Below, piece after piece: positions 20,873-29,608 of a stretch of 64,000 nucleotides of DNA (position 1 is the stretch's first letter; each line of letters starts with the position of its first letter). The position numbers and the translations under genes are program-made. Source of the stretch: Acinetobacter zhairuonensis. GTDB taxonomy: Bacteria; Pseudomonadota; Gammaproteobacteria; Pseudomonadales; Moraxellaceae. The notes below the pieces were generated by a model. It saw only the letters and a list, made by a program, of their open reading frames with translations. It was not told the DNA's origin and ran no database searches. Location: assembly GCF_022601715.1 (NCBI RefSeq), contig NZ_JAKVIM010000013.1:1-64000 (forward strand), given 5' to 3'.

Positions 20873-21652
20873 ATGTTTGAAAAGCTGAATCTATATCGTC
20901 AAAACTTTACTTTGCCTTTACACAAGAAAAATACCAAGCAAACCCAATATCGCTTTGAATGGGTGGAAGATTTAAAACAATTACAAGAAATTCAGAAATT
21001 CCGTGCAGAACAATTCTCACAGCAATTCGGAATTGAATTTGATCAAGGTCTCGATCAAGATCTGTATGATTTTGGCTGTGAACATGCGGTATTACGCGAC
21101 AAATATAGCAACGAGATTGTGGCTTATACTCGCTTGAAATTGTTGCAGGGACAAGATTTGGCGCATAGCTATAGTGCACAAGAATTTAAAATCATAGATG
21201 AGCTTGGGCATTTATCGAATATTGTCGAAATTGGACGCACCTGCGTGCATCATCGTTACCGTTCTGGACGAGCACTTTCGGTGTTATGGCTGAATTTAAT
21301 GCCGAAAGTCCTGTGGGAAATGCGGGCGAAATATCTGATTGGCTGTGTCAGTATTCGCCTAGAAGGTAATCAGGCTCGTGCCTATTATACCCATCAATAT
21401 TTAAAGCAATTGAGCTCAGCCCAGACCTGCACGATTCAACCGCAAGTGGCTTTTGAGCCAACACATCCTGAATACAGTTTCCCGCAGGATGAAAAGATTC
21501 CCAAACTGTTTGATGTGTATTTAAAGATGCATGCCAAATTATCGCAACAGGCATTTCATGACCGTGAGTTTAACTGTCTGGATTATTTTGTCTTACTTGA
21601 AGTGAATAAAATGGCGAAGAATTTTCTTATGCAAAAACAAAGACAGCACTAA
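20873..21652 (+). CDS. OlsB-like GNAT acyltransferase (Acetyltransf_5)
   Basis: A 259-residue protein of the OlsB/hemolysin family. The signature is NIVEIGRTCVHHRYRSGRAL near residues 117-136 followed by YLIGCVSIRL near 155. OlsB adds a 3-hydroxyacyl group from acyl-ACP to ornithine, giving lyso-ornithine lipid. Substrate specificity here is inferred. No OlsA is adjacent; the YihG-like acyltransferase at 13655 is another O-acyltransferase of the window but is not linked. AGAGGAGAG precedes ATG 20873; the frame is open upstream only through a TTG. A class II glutamine amidotransferase follows. Confidence 0.7.
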   Translation: MFEKLNLYRQNFTLPLHKKNTKQTQYRFEWVEDLKQLQEIQKFRAEQFSQQFGIEFDQGLDQDLYDFGCEHAVLRDKYSNEIVAYTRLKLLQGQDLAHSYSAQEFKIIDELGHLSNIVEIGRTCVHHRYRSGRALSVLWLNLMPKVLWEMRAKYLIGCVSIRLEGNQARAYYTHQYLKQLSSAQTCTIQPQVAFEPTHPEYSFPQDEKIPKLFDVYLKMHAKLSQQAFHDREFNCLDYFVLLEVNKMAKNFLMQKQRQH

Positions 21653-21751
21653 GCAGTAAAATTACTAAAGCTAGCACAGATTCAGATTTACAAGCCTTGC
21701 TTGCGTCATGCACAATAAACCCATATTGAATCAATGTGTTTAGTTTTGCTT

Positions 21752-22600
21752 ATGTGTCAGTTGCTCGGAATGAATTGTGAGACCCCAACGGATATTACCT
21801 TTTCTTTCCGTGGTTTTTCACAGCGCGCAGGCATTACTTCCGATCATTGTGATGGCTTTGGAATCGCTTTTTTTGAAGACAAAGCCTGCCGTTTATTTGT
21901 CGATAATCAGTCCGCAGTGGAATCACCGATTGCGGAATTGATTCGTAACTATCCGATTAAATCACGTAACGTAATTGCACATATCCGCAAAGCCACCCAA
22001 GGCAAGATTAATCTAGAAAATTCGCATCCGTTCATACGTGAACTATGGGGGCGGCAATGGATTTTTGCCCATAATGGTGATTTGCTGGATTTTGATCCAC
22101 CATTGACTGGGCGTTTCACCCCGATTGGCAATACTGACAGTGAGCGTGCTTTTTGCTTTCTATTGGATCAATTGGTGGCTAAATTTGGCTATGTCGAACC
22201 CTCATTGAGCCAAGTGTTCGAGTTGCTGTTAGAAATCTCGCCTAAAATTGCAGAACACGGCACCTTTAATTTTTGTCTTTCGAATGGACAGGCATTATTT
22301 AGTTATGCGATTACCAAATTACATTGGTTGGTGCGTGAATATCCGTTTAAACCCGCCCAATTAATCGATCTGGATGTCGAGGTGGATTTTAGTCAGGTCA
22401 CTACGCCTGAAGACCGCGTCGCGGTAATTACCACGGAACCGTTGACGCAGAATGAAGTCTGGCAGGCCTTTCAGCCTGGAGAAATGATTTTATTTCAGCA
22501 TGGGCAGCCGATAGAGCGCGCCCTGACTCAGGTCGATCGGTTGCAGCGTGAACATGCTGATCCTAAGCTAAAACGTATGACTCGCGCCGATCAATATTAA
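21752..22600 (+). CDS. Class II glutamine amidotransferase (YafJ family)
   Basis: A 282-residue protein of the YafJ type. The start at ATG 21752 places Cys2 (MCQLLGMN) as the N-terminal nucleophile that must be exposed after Met removal; the in-frame ATG 21734 would bury it. Other Ntn motifs are DGFGIAFFED near residue 36, HIRKATQGKINLENSHPF near 78, FAHNGDL near 104 and IGNTDSERAF near 124. The family hydrolyses glutamine, and the acceptor in YafJ-like proteins is not established. It lies 99 bases downstream of the OlsB-like gene on the same strand. Confidence 0.85.
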   Translation: MCQLLGMNCETPTDITFSFRGFSQRAGITSDHCDGFGIAFFEDKACRLFVDNQSAVESPIAELIRNYPIKSRNVIAHIRKATQGKINLENSHPFIRELWGRQWIFAHNGDLLDFDPPLTGRFTPIGNTDSERAFCFLLDQLVAKFGYVEPSLSQVFELLLEISPKIAEHGTFNFCLSNGQALFSYAITKLHWLVREYPFKPAQLIDLDVEVDFSQVTTPEDRVAVITTEPLTQNEVWQAFQPGEMILFQHGQPIERALTQVDRLQREHADPKLKRMTRADQY

Positions 22601-22813
22601 TATTGGCGTGAGAATTGAATACTTAAAAATACTTAATTATTAAAATTAACATTTTCATAATTAAAGAAAAAATAATCCTTGTGGTTAAAAAATATCTTAT
22701 TCTTTTGATCGGGTATAAATTAATTAATATATATTTATCATCACCTTAGTCTTTGGATGCCGCTAAAAGCTTGAATTCAGAGTAATTTACTTGTTTTTTA
22801 TTTAAATTCAATA

Positions 22814-22839
22814 TCGTTACTATCCTTTTCAAGTAACGA
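22814..22839. promoter_or_regulatory. Inverted repeat upstream of bacteriohemerythrin gene
   Basis: TCGTTACT and AGTAACGA are perfect 8-bp arms separated by ten bases, ending 24 bases before the chosen start. It could be an operator or a leader hairpin. The rest of the 22601-22863 gap is AT-rich with nothing else recognised. Confidence 0.4.
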
Positions 22840-22863
22840 ATAATGAATGTTAAATGGGGGCGT

Positions 22864-23319
22864 ATGAAGATGAAATGGGTTCCAGAATATAATACCGGTA
22901 TCGATGTAATTGATGATCAGCACAAACGAATCCTTGATTATATTAATGAAATTGATGATGTTACGCTTCACACTGACCGTGAGCGTATTAAACAGATTCT
23001 TGACAATATTATTGATTACACCCAATCACATTTCACATTTGAAGAGTCCTTACAAGAGGAAGCGGGTTATAAATACCGTGTGCCACATAAACGTGTGCAT
23101 GACTTATTTATTAAGAAAATTGAGTCATATCGTGATCGTTTTGAAATGGGGCACTCGATTGAAGCAGAATTACATGAAGTGTTGTCGAAATGGTTGATCA
23201 ATCATATTCAGCACGATGACGCGGATTATGTGGGTGCTGTAAAAGAAAACATGATGGGCATCATTAAAGAAAAAGAAAAGAAAAAGGGTAAAAACTGGTT
23301 TGCACGGTTCTTCTCTTAA
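22864..23319 (+). CDS. Bacteriohemerythrin
   Basis: A roughly 151-residue single-domain hemerythrin, an O2-binding non-haem di-iron protein. Iron ligands are seen in DDQHKRI (His near 18), HFTFEESLQEEAGY (His, Glu near 56-60), PHKRVHDLF (two His near 75-79) and HIQHDDADY (His-His-Asp near 115-119). The C-terminal tail is Lys-rich and ends in WFARFFS. It may store or sense O2, or carry it to oxygenases; no partner is encoded next to it. ATG 22870 has better spacing from GGGGG, and ATG 22843 is also in frame. Confidence 0.87.
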   Translation: MKMKWVPEYNTGIDVIDDQHKRILDYINEIDDVTLHTDRERIKQILDNIIDYTQSHFTFEESLQEEAGYKYRVPHKRVHDLFIKKIESYRDRFEMGHSIEAELHEVLSKWLINHIQHDDADYVGAVKENMMGIIKEKEKKKGKNWFARFFS

Positions 23320-23403
23320 CTACAGCAAGGGCTGAGATTCAGCATGGAGAGGCTGTGTAGAAGAATTAATATTTTAAAAAAAACAAATAAAAGCATTGGC
23401 GCA

Positions 23404-23437
23404 GCAGACCATCGAATCAGGTGGTTTGCTTTTCTTT
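23404..23437 (+). terminator. Probable terminator after bacteriohemerythrin
   Basis: GCAGACCA pairs with TGGTTTGC (one G-U) over a ten-base loop and is followed by a T-rich tract (TTTTCTTTTT). Confidence 0.65.
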
Positions 23438-23494
23438 TTGATTTTCACGCATGAGAAAGGCAAAATAGCGATAGATTTTTTTTAGGAATGCATC

Positions 23495-24577
23495 ATGCAG
23501 GACAATGCTATGTCACGATGGTTATCGCCGCTGATGGCTTTTTGTTTGTCATTCATCATTATTGCCACTATGGCACCGATAGTGGGAATACAAGCAGAGC
23601 GTCAACTCGATTTCTGGTTGCTTTGGTTAGGCACTATGTTGGTGCTGGCTTTACCGGTTTGCTATTTAGAAATTGCTTTGGCAAAGCGCTCAAAAACCAC
23701 TGCTTTAAATGCATTGTCTAGTTTAACCCGTGATGCAGATGCATCTCCAAGATGGCGTATTGTGGGCTGGCTCGCTGTGGTATTTATTCCATTCCTTGCG
23801 GGTGCGATGTTATCTAATGTTAGCCAGTACAGTTCACAATGGTTAATTCAGGGTGTTGCTCCCCAATTTATTTTCATGGGGACAGCAATTGCTGCGCTGG
23901 TGTTATCGCTACTGCCTCGCTTAGCTTTGGCAGGAATCACCGCTTTAGGTGTGATTGCCGCACTGGTGTTTGCTCAAATCAGTGGCACAGCTTTGCCTGA
24001 ATGGCAGATGACGACACTTGAGTTTGGCGAGTGGGGTAGTGCGACCATACTGGCATTGGTCGCAAGTGGTTTAGGCATGGGGCTCTATTGGCAGACCAGC
24101 TTAGTCCAAGCGAAGCAACAAGAAGTTGCCAGTAAAACAGTATTACCGATTTGGATTGCACAATTGGTTGCCGTATTGGCATTTGCCTATTTTGCTGTAG
24201 CAGCTCAGTTACCCGTGATTGCATTATTGGTTGCAACTATTGCGGGTGCGGCATTGCTTTTGCAATTGGCACGTGAACAATTGGCCCAGCGTCAGATGAT
24301 GGTTGTGGTGCAATGGGCGATTGTAGTGGCAGCTGTATTGATCTGGGCAATTCCAGAAATCACAGCCATCTTTAATATCGTATTGGTGCTTTGGGGTCTA
24401 GTGATTTGCCTGATTTACGCTATTTTTGTAGGCTGGATTATGAAAATTAGTCATTTGCGTAAGGCAATGAATTTCAGCAATGAGCTATTTTACAATGTAT
24501 GGCGTATTGCTGTGCGTATTGTCCTGCCATTATCGATTTTACTTGCGATTGTTTCAGTATTAGGGCAATTGATCTAA
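23495..24577 (+). CDS. Divergent SNF/NSS-like transporter
   Basis: A 360-residue polytopic membrane protein with about ten hydrophobic helices. The order near the N-terminus (LSFIIIATMAPIVG, then LPVCYLEIALAKRSKTTALNAL near residue 52) resembles the second and third helices of sodium:neurotransmitter symporters. The classical GLGNxWRFPY unwound helix is missing, and the protein is shorter than usual NSS members (about 450). The substrate is unknown. AGGA precedes the ATG. Its stop overlaps the rnfH start in TAATG, so the two are coupled. Confidence 0.5.
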   Translation: MQDNAMSRWLSPLMAFCLSFIIIATMAPIVGIQAERQLDFWLLWLGTMLVLALPVCYLEIALAKRSKTTALNALSSLTRDADASPRWRIVGWLAVVFIPFLAGAMLSNVSQYSSQWLIQGVAPQFIFMGTAIAALVLSLLPRLALAGITALGVIAALVFAQISGTALPEWQMTTLEFGEWGSATILALVASGLGMGLYWQTSLVQAKQQEVASKTVLPIWIAQLVAVLAFAYFAVAAQLPVIALLVATIAGAALLLQLAREQLAQRQMMVVVQWAIVVAAVLIWAIPEITAIFNIVLVLWGLVICLIYAIFVGWIMKISHLRKAMNFSNELFYNVWRIAVRIVLPLSILLAIVSVLGQLI

Positions 24578-24900
24578 TGACTGAGCAGGCAAAAGTCTGG
24601 GTGGCTTATGCCACGTCAGAACAGCAATTTCATCTGGAAGTGCCTTTTCAAATCGGCATGACTGCACTCGACGCCATTCAGCAAAGTGGTCTTCGCGAGC
24701 AGGTTGAATTACCAGAAGTCTTACAATTGGGGATATTCGGCGTCCGTCTGCAAGATCATACGCAGGTGCTGCAAGTAGGGGATCGGGTGGAGATTTATCG
24801 GGCACTGACCATTAATCCGAAAGACATTCGACGTCAGCGAGCGGCACAAAATCCCGTCGGACGCTTTGCCAAAGGCAATCGCTTTAAACAATTGAAATGA
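24577..24900 (+). CDS. rnfH: RnfH-family ubiquitin-like protein
   Basis: A 107-residue RnfH family member (UPF0125, beta-grasp). Visible features are VWVAYATSEQQFHLEVPFQ, GMTALDAIQQSG, LGIFGVRLQDHTQVLQVGDRVEIYRALTINPKDIRRQRA. In many gamma-proteobacteria the gene sits with ratA and bamE, and here bamE is the convergent neighbour. Biochemical role is not settled. ATG overlaps the stop of the upstream transporter gene. Confidence 0.85.
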   Translation: MTEQAKVWVAYATSEQQFHLEVPFQIGMTALDAIQQSGLREQVELPEVLQLGIFGVRLQDHTQVLQVGDRVEIYRALTINPKDIRRQRAAQNPVGRFAKGNRFKQLK

Positions 24901-24904
24901 TATA

Positions 24905-24935
24905 AAAAACCCCTCAATGAGGGGTTTCTTTTTAT
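24905..24935. terminator. Bidirectional terminator between rnfH and bamE
   Basis: AAACCCCTCA and TGAGGGGTTT form the stem with A- and T-rich flanks, centred between the convergent genes. Confidence 0.88.
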
Positions 24936-24945
24936 TTTAAAGCGT

Positions 24946-25344
24946 CTATAGTGGTGGCGCAGTTAAAATTGCTTCTTTCGAACCAGGTAAGCCTGGTTGC
25001 GATTCTGGAATGGTTTCTAGTCCTTCAATCTTGTTCACAATACCGTTTTGATCGAAGTAAATTTTCAAATGCTGACCATGCGCTGCTGGAATCTTGGCTT
25101 TTTTAGCATAAGTTCCTGGGATATAATTGTAGATGTAGTCCCAACGGTAAGGATTTAATGGATCTGTAATGGTTGGACTACCCAGTAAAAAACGCACCTG
25201 TTGGAAACTCATGCCGACTTGGATTTTTGACGCTTGGGCTTGGGTTAATGGTGTTCCTTGAGGAATATCAACTTTATAAACGCCCAAGGTCGAACAGCCC
25301 GCGAGCAGTGAAGTGACGAATAACGTCAACATGATTTTTTGCAT
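24946..25344 (-). CDS. bamE: Outer membrane protein assembly factor BamE
   Basis: A 132-residue lipoprotein of the BAM complex (SmpA/OmlA). The signal peptide ends in the lipobox LLAGC (Cys17). The BamE fold shows KIQVGMSFQQVRFLLGSPTITDPL near residue 40 and RWDYIYNY near 66, with LKIYFDQNGIVNKIEG near 93. BamE stabilises BamA-BamD during beta-barrel insertion. It is divergent from fur, as in many Acinetobacter and Pseudomonas. ATG 25332 is a shorter alternative start. Confidence 0.93.
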   Translation of the reverse strand: MQKIMLTLFVTSLLAGCSTLGVYKVDIPQGTPLTQAQASKIQVGMSFQQVRFLLGSPTITDPLNPYRWDYIYNYIPGTYAKKAKIPAAHGQHLKIYFDQNGIVNKIEGLETIPESQPGLPGSKEAILTAPPL

Positions 25345-25458
25345 TTTGCTACACTATCCCAAATTAATTTTGATGCATTTGATCCAAGGATAGATCATAC
25401 TGCATCTTAACTTTGTTGCATATTCCAACTTTAAATTTGTTGAGAGAGACCTTTTTTC

Positions 25459-25896
25459 ATGCCTATTTCAAACCAAGACTTACGCAAAGCTGGACTTAAA
25501 GTTACACTTCCACGAATTAAAATATTAGAATTATTAGAAAATTCAAAACAGCATCATTTAAGTGCGGAAGATATTTACAAGACTTTACTCGAACAGGGTG
25601 AAGATGTCGGTTTAGCAACTGTTTATCGCGTGTTAACGCAATTCGAAGCAGCTGGAATTATTCAGCGTCATCATTTTGAAAACAATCACTCTGTTTTTGA
25701 AATTATGCAAGAAGATCATCATGATCACATTGTATGCCAAAACTGTAACAAAGTTGTTGAATTTACAAATGAAACTATTGAGCATGAACAACATGCAGTG
25801 GCAGAAAAACACGGCTTTACCTTAACAGGTCACTCACTCAATCTTTACGGTTACTGTGATGCACAGGAATGTCAGGATGCATTACGTAAAAAGTAA
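25459..25896 (+). CDS. fur: Ferric uptake regulator Fur
   Basis: A 145-residue Fur repressor. The DNA-binding domain has KVTLPRIKILELLE near residue 14, HLSAEDIYKTLLEQGEDVGLATVYRVLTQF near 33-62 and GIIQRHHFENNHSVFE. Metal sites are HHDHIVCQNCNKVVEF near 87-102 (His-rich plus CxxC) and C-terminal YCDAQEC. With Fe2+ it represses iron uptake genes. No clear Fur box was found in the 114-base gap shared with bamE. Confidence 0.96.
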   Translation: MPISNQDLRKAGLKVTLPRIKILELLENSKQHHLSAEDIYKTLLEQGEDVGLATVYRVLTQFEAAGIIQRHHFENNHSVFEIMQEDHHDHIVCQNCNKVVEFTNETIEHEQHAVAEKHGFTLTGHSLNLYGYCDAQECQDALRKK

Positions 25897-25921
25897 TGTA
25901 ACTTGATGACGCTGTTCATCG

Positions 25922-25953
25922 AAAAAGGCTTCTATTGAGAAGCCTTTTTTTAT
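25922..25953 (+). terminator. Terminator of fur
   Basis: AAAAAGGCTTCT pairs with AGAAGCCTTTTT around a short loop, 25 bases after the stop. Confidence 0.88.
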
Positions 25954-26002
25954 TGCACAAATTGGAGAAGTACCTGTTGATATTGATGGAGGTCGAGTCC
26001 GT

Positions 26003-29000
26003 TTAAGACACAATTTTAATCTGGCTAGAACCTGAACCCACTGGTTGTACCTGAATCTGCACAGGAATCCGTTCATGCATTTCCTGAATATGGGAAATTA
26101 GCACTACTTTACGACCTTGATTCTGTAATTGATCAAAAGCATTCATCACCATATGCAAGGAAGATGCATCTAAGGTTCCAAAACCTTCATCAATAAAGAG
26201 AGATTCAATTTTCATGGAACCCGAAGCCATATTGGCAATCGCGAGAGAAAGTGCCAGCGCCGTCAGGAAAGATTCTCCGCCTGAAAGTGAGGCGACCGAA
26301 CGGGTTTCTCCATCCATATCATGGTCAATAATCGCCAAACTGAGTGAATTGTCCAGACGTTTTAAGGTATAGCGTTGCGAGAGCTGCGCCAATTGTTGGT
26401 TGGCATACTCAATTAAAATATCCAAGTGATATTGCTGTGCCAAGTCACGAAATTTTTTGCCTGTGGCATCGCCCATTAAGCCTGAAATCTTTGCCCAACG
26501 ATGTTCTTGTTGCTGAATTTGCTGAATTTGAGTGGCGAATTGCTGTTGCTTGGCTAAATTTTGCTGATGCAATTCCAGTTTTAATTTCAGTTGATCACGC
26601 TGTTCAGCCTGTTGCTGCAATTGTTCAGTATTGGCTACAAGCAATTGCAGCAATTGTTCATAACTAATTTGGGGTTGTAGTTGCAGCTGTTGTTGCAATT
26701 GGTTTTGTAAAGTCGTCAATGCATACGTTGCTTCATTCAATAGGCGATCTGCCTGCTGCAAGCTTAAACGCAGCTGTTGTTCTTGTGTTGAAGAAATCGC
26801 AAGCAGTTTGGTTAACTGTGATGCAGTGAAGTCACTGTGCTGGGTTAACCATGTTGTGATGTCTGTTTTGACTTGATCAAGGGCTTGCTGCTGTTGCTGC
26901 TGTTGCGCTTGCAGTTGTTCCAGGGCATTTCTGTGCTGTTCGAAATTTTGACGTGCCTGTTCAAAGCTTTGCTTAAGTTGCTGATATTGTTGTTGGAACA
27001 ACTGACGCTGTTGATCATGCTGATGCAGCCAATCTGTGGCTTTGAGTTCGGTTGAGCCTGTCATCTGTACAATCAGTTGATGGGCTGCTTCTGTATTGTG
27101 TTTGCCTTTGGCTTCCACTTCCTGAAGTTGTTGCGAGAGTTCCTGTTGTTGTGACTGAAGGTTGCCGAGATTGGTTTTCAGCACTTGCAGTTGTTGGATT
27201 GAATGCTCCTGTTGTTTGACCAAGACTTCAATGTGCTCAAGCTGTTGTGCACGTTGCTGTAAATGCTGCATGGTCTTTTGCGCAATCGATAGTGGTTGCT
27301 CCAGCCACATTGCTTTTTCATGTGTAGATAGGCAGTCCACAATTTGCTGGATTTGCTGTTGCCACTGCTGCACAGATTGCAATTGATGGGAAATCTGTTG
27401 CACGCTTTGGATCAAATGCAGTTGCTCTTTATGCGCTTGATTCAGCTGTTGTAAATCAAGTTCCGATTGCTGTTTGAGTTGTGTGGTTTTTGCAATGCAC
27501 TCTTGCAGGGTTGCCAGAATTTGCGGTTGTGTCTGGTCTAAATCTAAACCAAGTTCAGATTGGGTTAAATTCTGCTGTAATTCATTGTGCTGCAGTTCAG
27601 CTTTTGTATTTGCCTGCTGCAACGCTTGTTGCAGTTGCGCTTGCTCAGTAATCAGCTGTGTCAATTGTTGTTGAGCTGTTTGCCAAAGTAGCAGGCATTG
27701 CTGTTCCCGTTGCAGGGCTTGTTGTTCTTGCTGTTGCTGCAACTCATACAAAGCCTTTGCCACCAACTTTTCATCATCACGATAAGGGTGTTCTGTACTG
27801 CCGCAGACAAGGCAGGCTTCACCCGATTTTAATTCTGCACGTAAATGTTCAATATTCTCGGCATGCAGCAAGCGTTGTTGCTGCAAGAAAGCTTGCAACT
27901 TTTCACGTTCAGTTTTTGCAGACTGGAATTCTGTTTCAGTCTGTTGAACGTGTTGTTGACATTGCTGATGCCGCTGTTGAATCGCATTTAACTTGTCATT
28001 CAGACTCAGTATTTCAGTTTTTAACGCAAACCATTGCTGTAACTTTTGCTGAATGAAGTCCAGTTGATTCAGTTGAGTGAGTTGTTGCTCTCTATTTTGC
28101 TGTTGCTGTTCTCGTTGAGTTTCAATTTGAGTAGTCGTTCCAAATTGCGCCACTAATTTTTGTAATTGTGTTTTGTCTTGATCAAGCTGTTGCTGTGCTT
28201 GTTGCAGATTGCCCAGCGTATTTTCGACTTTCTGATAGTGTTGAATATACTGCTGTAATTGCTGAAGATGTGAATTTAAGCTCTTATCTAATGATGAAAA
28301 TGGATTGCTAGTCTGTAGTTGTGCTGCATAGGATTGTTGTTGGATAGCCAATTGTTGTAACTCTTGCTGCAACTGTTGTTGCTGTTCGAGTAAAGGCTGT
28401 TGCTGTGCATCTAATTGCAGCAAACGGCTTTTGGTTTTTTTATATTCTTCGGCAATATAGTCACGTTCTTGTACATACTTCCTCACTTCAGCCAGTTTTT
28501 GCTGATGTTGCAGCTCGAAATTTTGTAGCTGATGCAGAGCATTTTCACCTTGTTGAAAAAGAGTTTTCTCTTGTTCAAATTGAGTCGATAGCACAGTAAA
28601 GTGCTGCTGTTGTTGCTGAATTTGTGGTGCAATCTGCTGTAGCGTATTTATAATCTGTTGTTGCTGAAATACTACGGGACGTATAGCTGAGAAAGTTTCA
28701 AGCTGGGTTAGGTGCTGGCGATCTGCTGCTAAAGCGGCATGCGCTTGTTGTTGTACCTGATGCTGTTGCTGTTTAAGTTCAATATCCTGCTCTAATTTAT
28801 GCAGTTGCTCAAACCATTGCTGCTGTTGAGTGTATTGAGTTTTTTCTTGTTCAAGTTGTTGAACTTGTTGTTGTGCTGTTTTGAGTTGGCTACGAAGTTC
28901 TGCAACTTCTTCTTCCGAGAGTAGCTCGATATGGCCTAAGACATTTTCCAGTTCTTTACGTTGTGTGGCAATCGATTTAGTTTTTTCAAAAGCCAGTTGT

Positions 29001-29599
29001 CCAATTTTTCCGAAAATACTGGAATTGGTCAGATATTCTAATAATTCACCACGTTCATTGTCGCGAGCTTTTAAAAATGCTGTGACTTCGGATTGCGCCA
29101 ATAACACTGCACGGGTGAACTGTTCAAAGGACAACTGGGTAATGGACTTAATATTTTCATCAACGGCTTTGCTCTTATCCGCAATGACCACATCATCAGT
29201 CAAACATTTTAAATAGCGCTGAACATTTTGCAGTTTACCTGATGCACTTTCGCGTGCACGTTTGACTTCCCAACGTGCTAGATAACGTTTTTGATCTTGC
29301 GCAATAAAACATAATTCGGCAAAGCCATGCCCCGTACCGCGACGTAATACGGTCAGCGGGGAGTTGGTCAGTAATTCCGAACCATCAGTGTCGAGGAGTT
29401 TTCCATCACTGTCTTTGAGACGGGGGATTTTATTGAACAGTGCCAAACACATAGCATCTAGAATGGTCGATTTACCCGCACCCGTTTTGCCTACAATCGC
29501 GATTAAGCCCGCACTGGCTAAAGGTTCAGCGTCAAAATCAATTAGATGTTCGCCAGCCAGCGATGCTAGATTTTTAATTCGAATTGATAAAATTTTCAT
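26003..29599 (-). CDS. sbcC: Exonuclease subunit SbcC (glutamine-rich coiled coil)
   Basis: A 1198-residue Rad50-like ATPase of the SbcCD nuclease, which opens DNA hairpins and processes blocked double-strand ends. The N-terminal Walker A is VGKTGAGKST near residue 36. Two long coiled-coil arms flank a zinc hook, GEACLVCGSTEHPY near 600. The C-terminal lobe has the signature SLSGGESFLTALALSLA near 1110 and Walker B LFIDEGFGTLD near 1135. The arms are extraordinarily rich in Gln, with runs up to seven (QAQQQQQQQALD). It begins nine bases after the sbcD stop, so the pair forms one operon. Confidence 0.95.
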   Translation of the reverse strand: MKILSIRIKNLASLAGEHLIDFDAEPLASAGLIAIVGKTGAGKSTILDAMCLALFNKIPRLKDSDGKLLDTDGSELLTNSPLTVLRRGTGHGFAELCFIAQDQKRYLARWEVKRARESASGKLQNVQRYLKCLTDDVVIADKSKAVDENIKSITQLSFEQFTRAVLLAQSEVTAFLKARDNERGELLEYLTNSSIFGKIGQLAFEKTKSIATQRKELENVLGHIELLSEEEVAELRSQLKTAQQQVQQLEQEKTQYTQQQQWFEQLHKLEQDIELKQQQHQVQQQAHAALAADRQHLTQLETFSAIRPVVFQQQQIINTLQQIAPQIQQQQQHFTVLSTQFEQEKTLFQQGENALHQLQNFELQHQQKLAEVRKYVQERDYIAEEYKKTKSRLLQLDAQQQPLLEQQQQLQQELQQLAIQQQSYAAQLQTSNPFSSLDKSLNSHLQQLQQYIQHYQKVENTLGNLQQAQQQLDQDKTQLQKLVAQFGTTTQIETQREQQQQNREQQLTQLNQLDFIQQKLQQWFALKTEILSLNDKLNAIQQRHQQCQQHVQQTETEFQSAKTEREKLQAFLQQQRLLHAENIEHLRAELKSGEACLVCGSTEHPYRDDEKLVAKALYELQQQQEQQALQREQQCLLLWQTAQQQLTQLITEQAQLQQALQQANTKAELQHNELQQNLTQSELGLDLDQTQPQILATLQECIAKTTQLKQQSELDLQQLNQAHKEQLHLIQSVQQISHQLQSVQQWQQQIQQIVDCLSTHEKAMWLEQPLSIAQKTMQHLQQRAQQLEHIEVLVKQQEHSIQQLQVLKTNLGNLQSQQQELSQQLQEVEAKGKHNTEAAHQLIVQMTGSTELKATDWLHQHDQQRQLFQQQYQQLKQSFEQARQNFEQHRNALEQLQAQQQQQQQALDQVKTDITTWLTQHSDFTASQLTKLLAISSTQEQQLRLSLQQADRLLNEATYALTTLQNQLQQQLQLQPQISYEQLLQLLVANTEQLQQQAEQRDQLKLKLELHQQNLAKQQQFATQIQQIQQQEHRWAKISGLMGDATGKKFRDLAQQYHLDILIEYANQQLAQLSQRYTLKRLDNSLSLAIIDHDMDGETRSVASLSGGESFLTALALSLAIANMASGSMKIESLFIDEGFGTLDASSLHMVMNAFDQLQNQGRKVVLISHIQEMHERIPVQIQVQPVGSGSSQIKIVS

Positions 29600-29608
29600 G
29601 GCAAGCCT

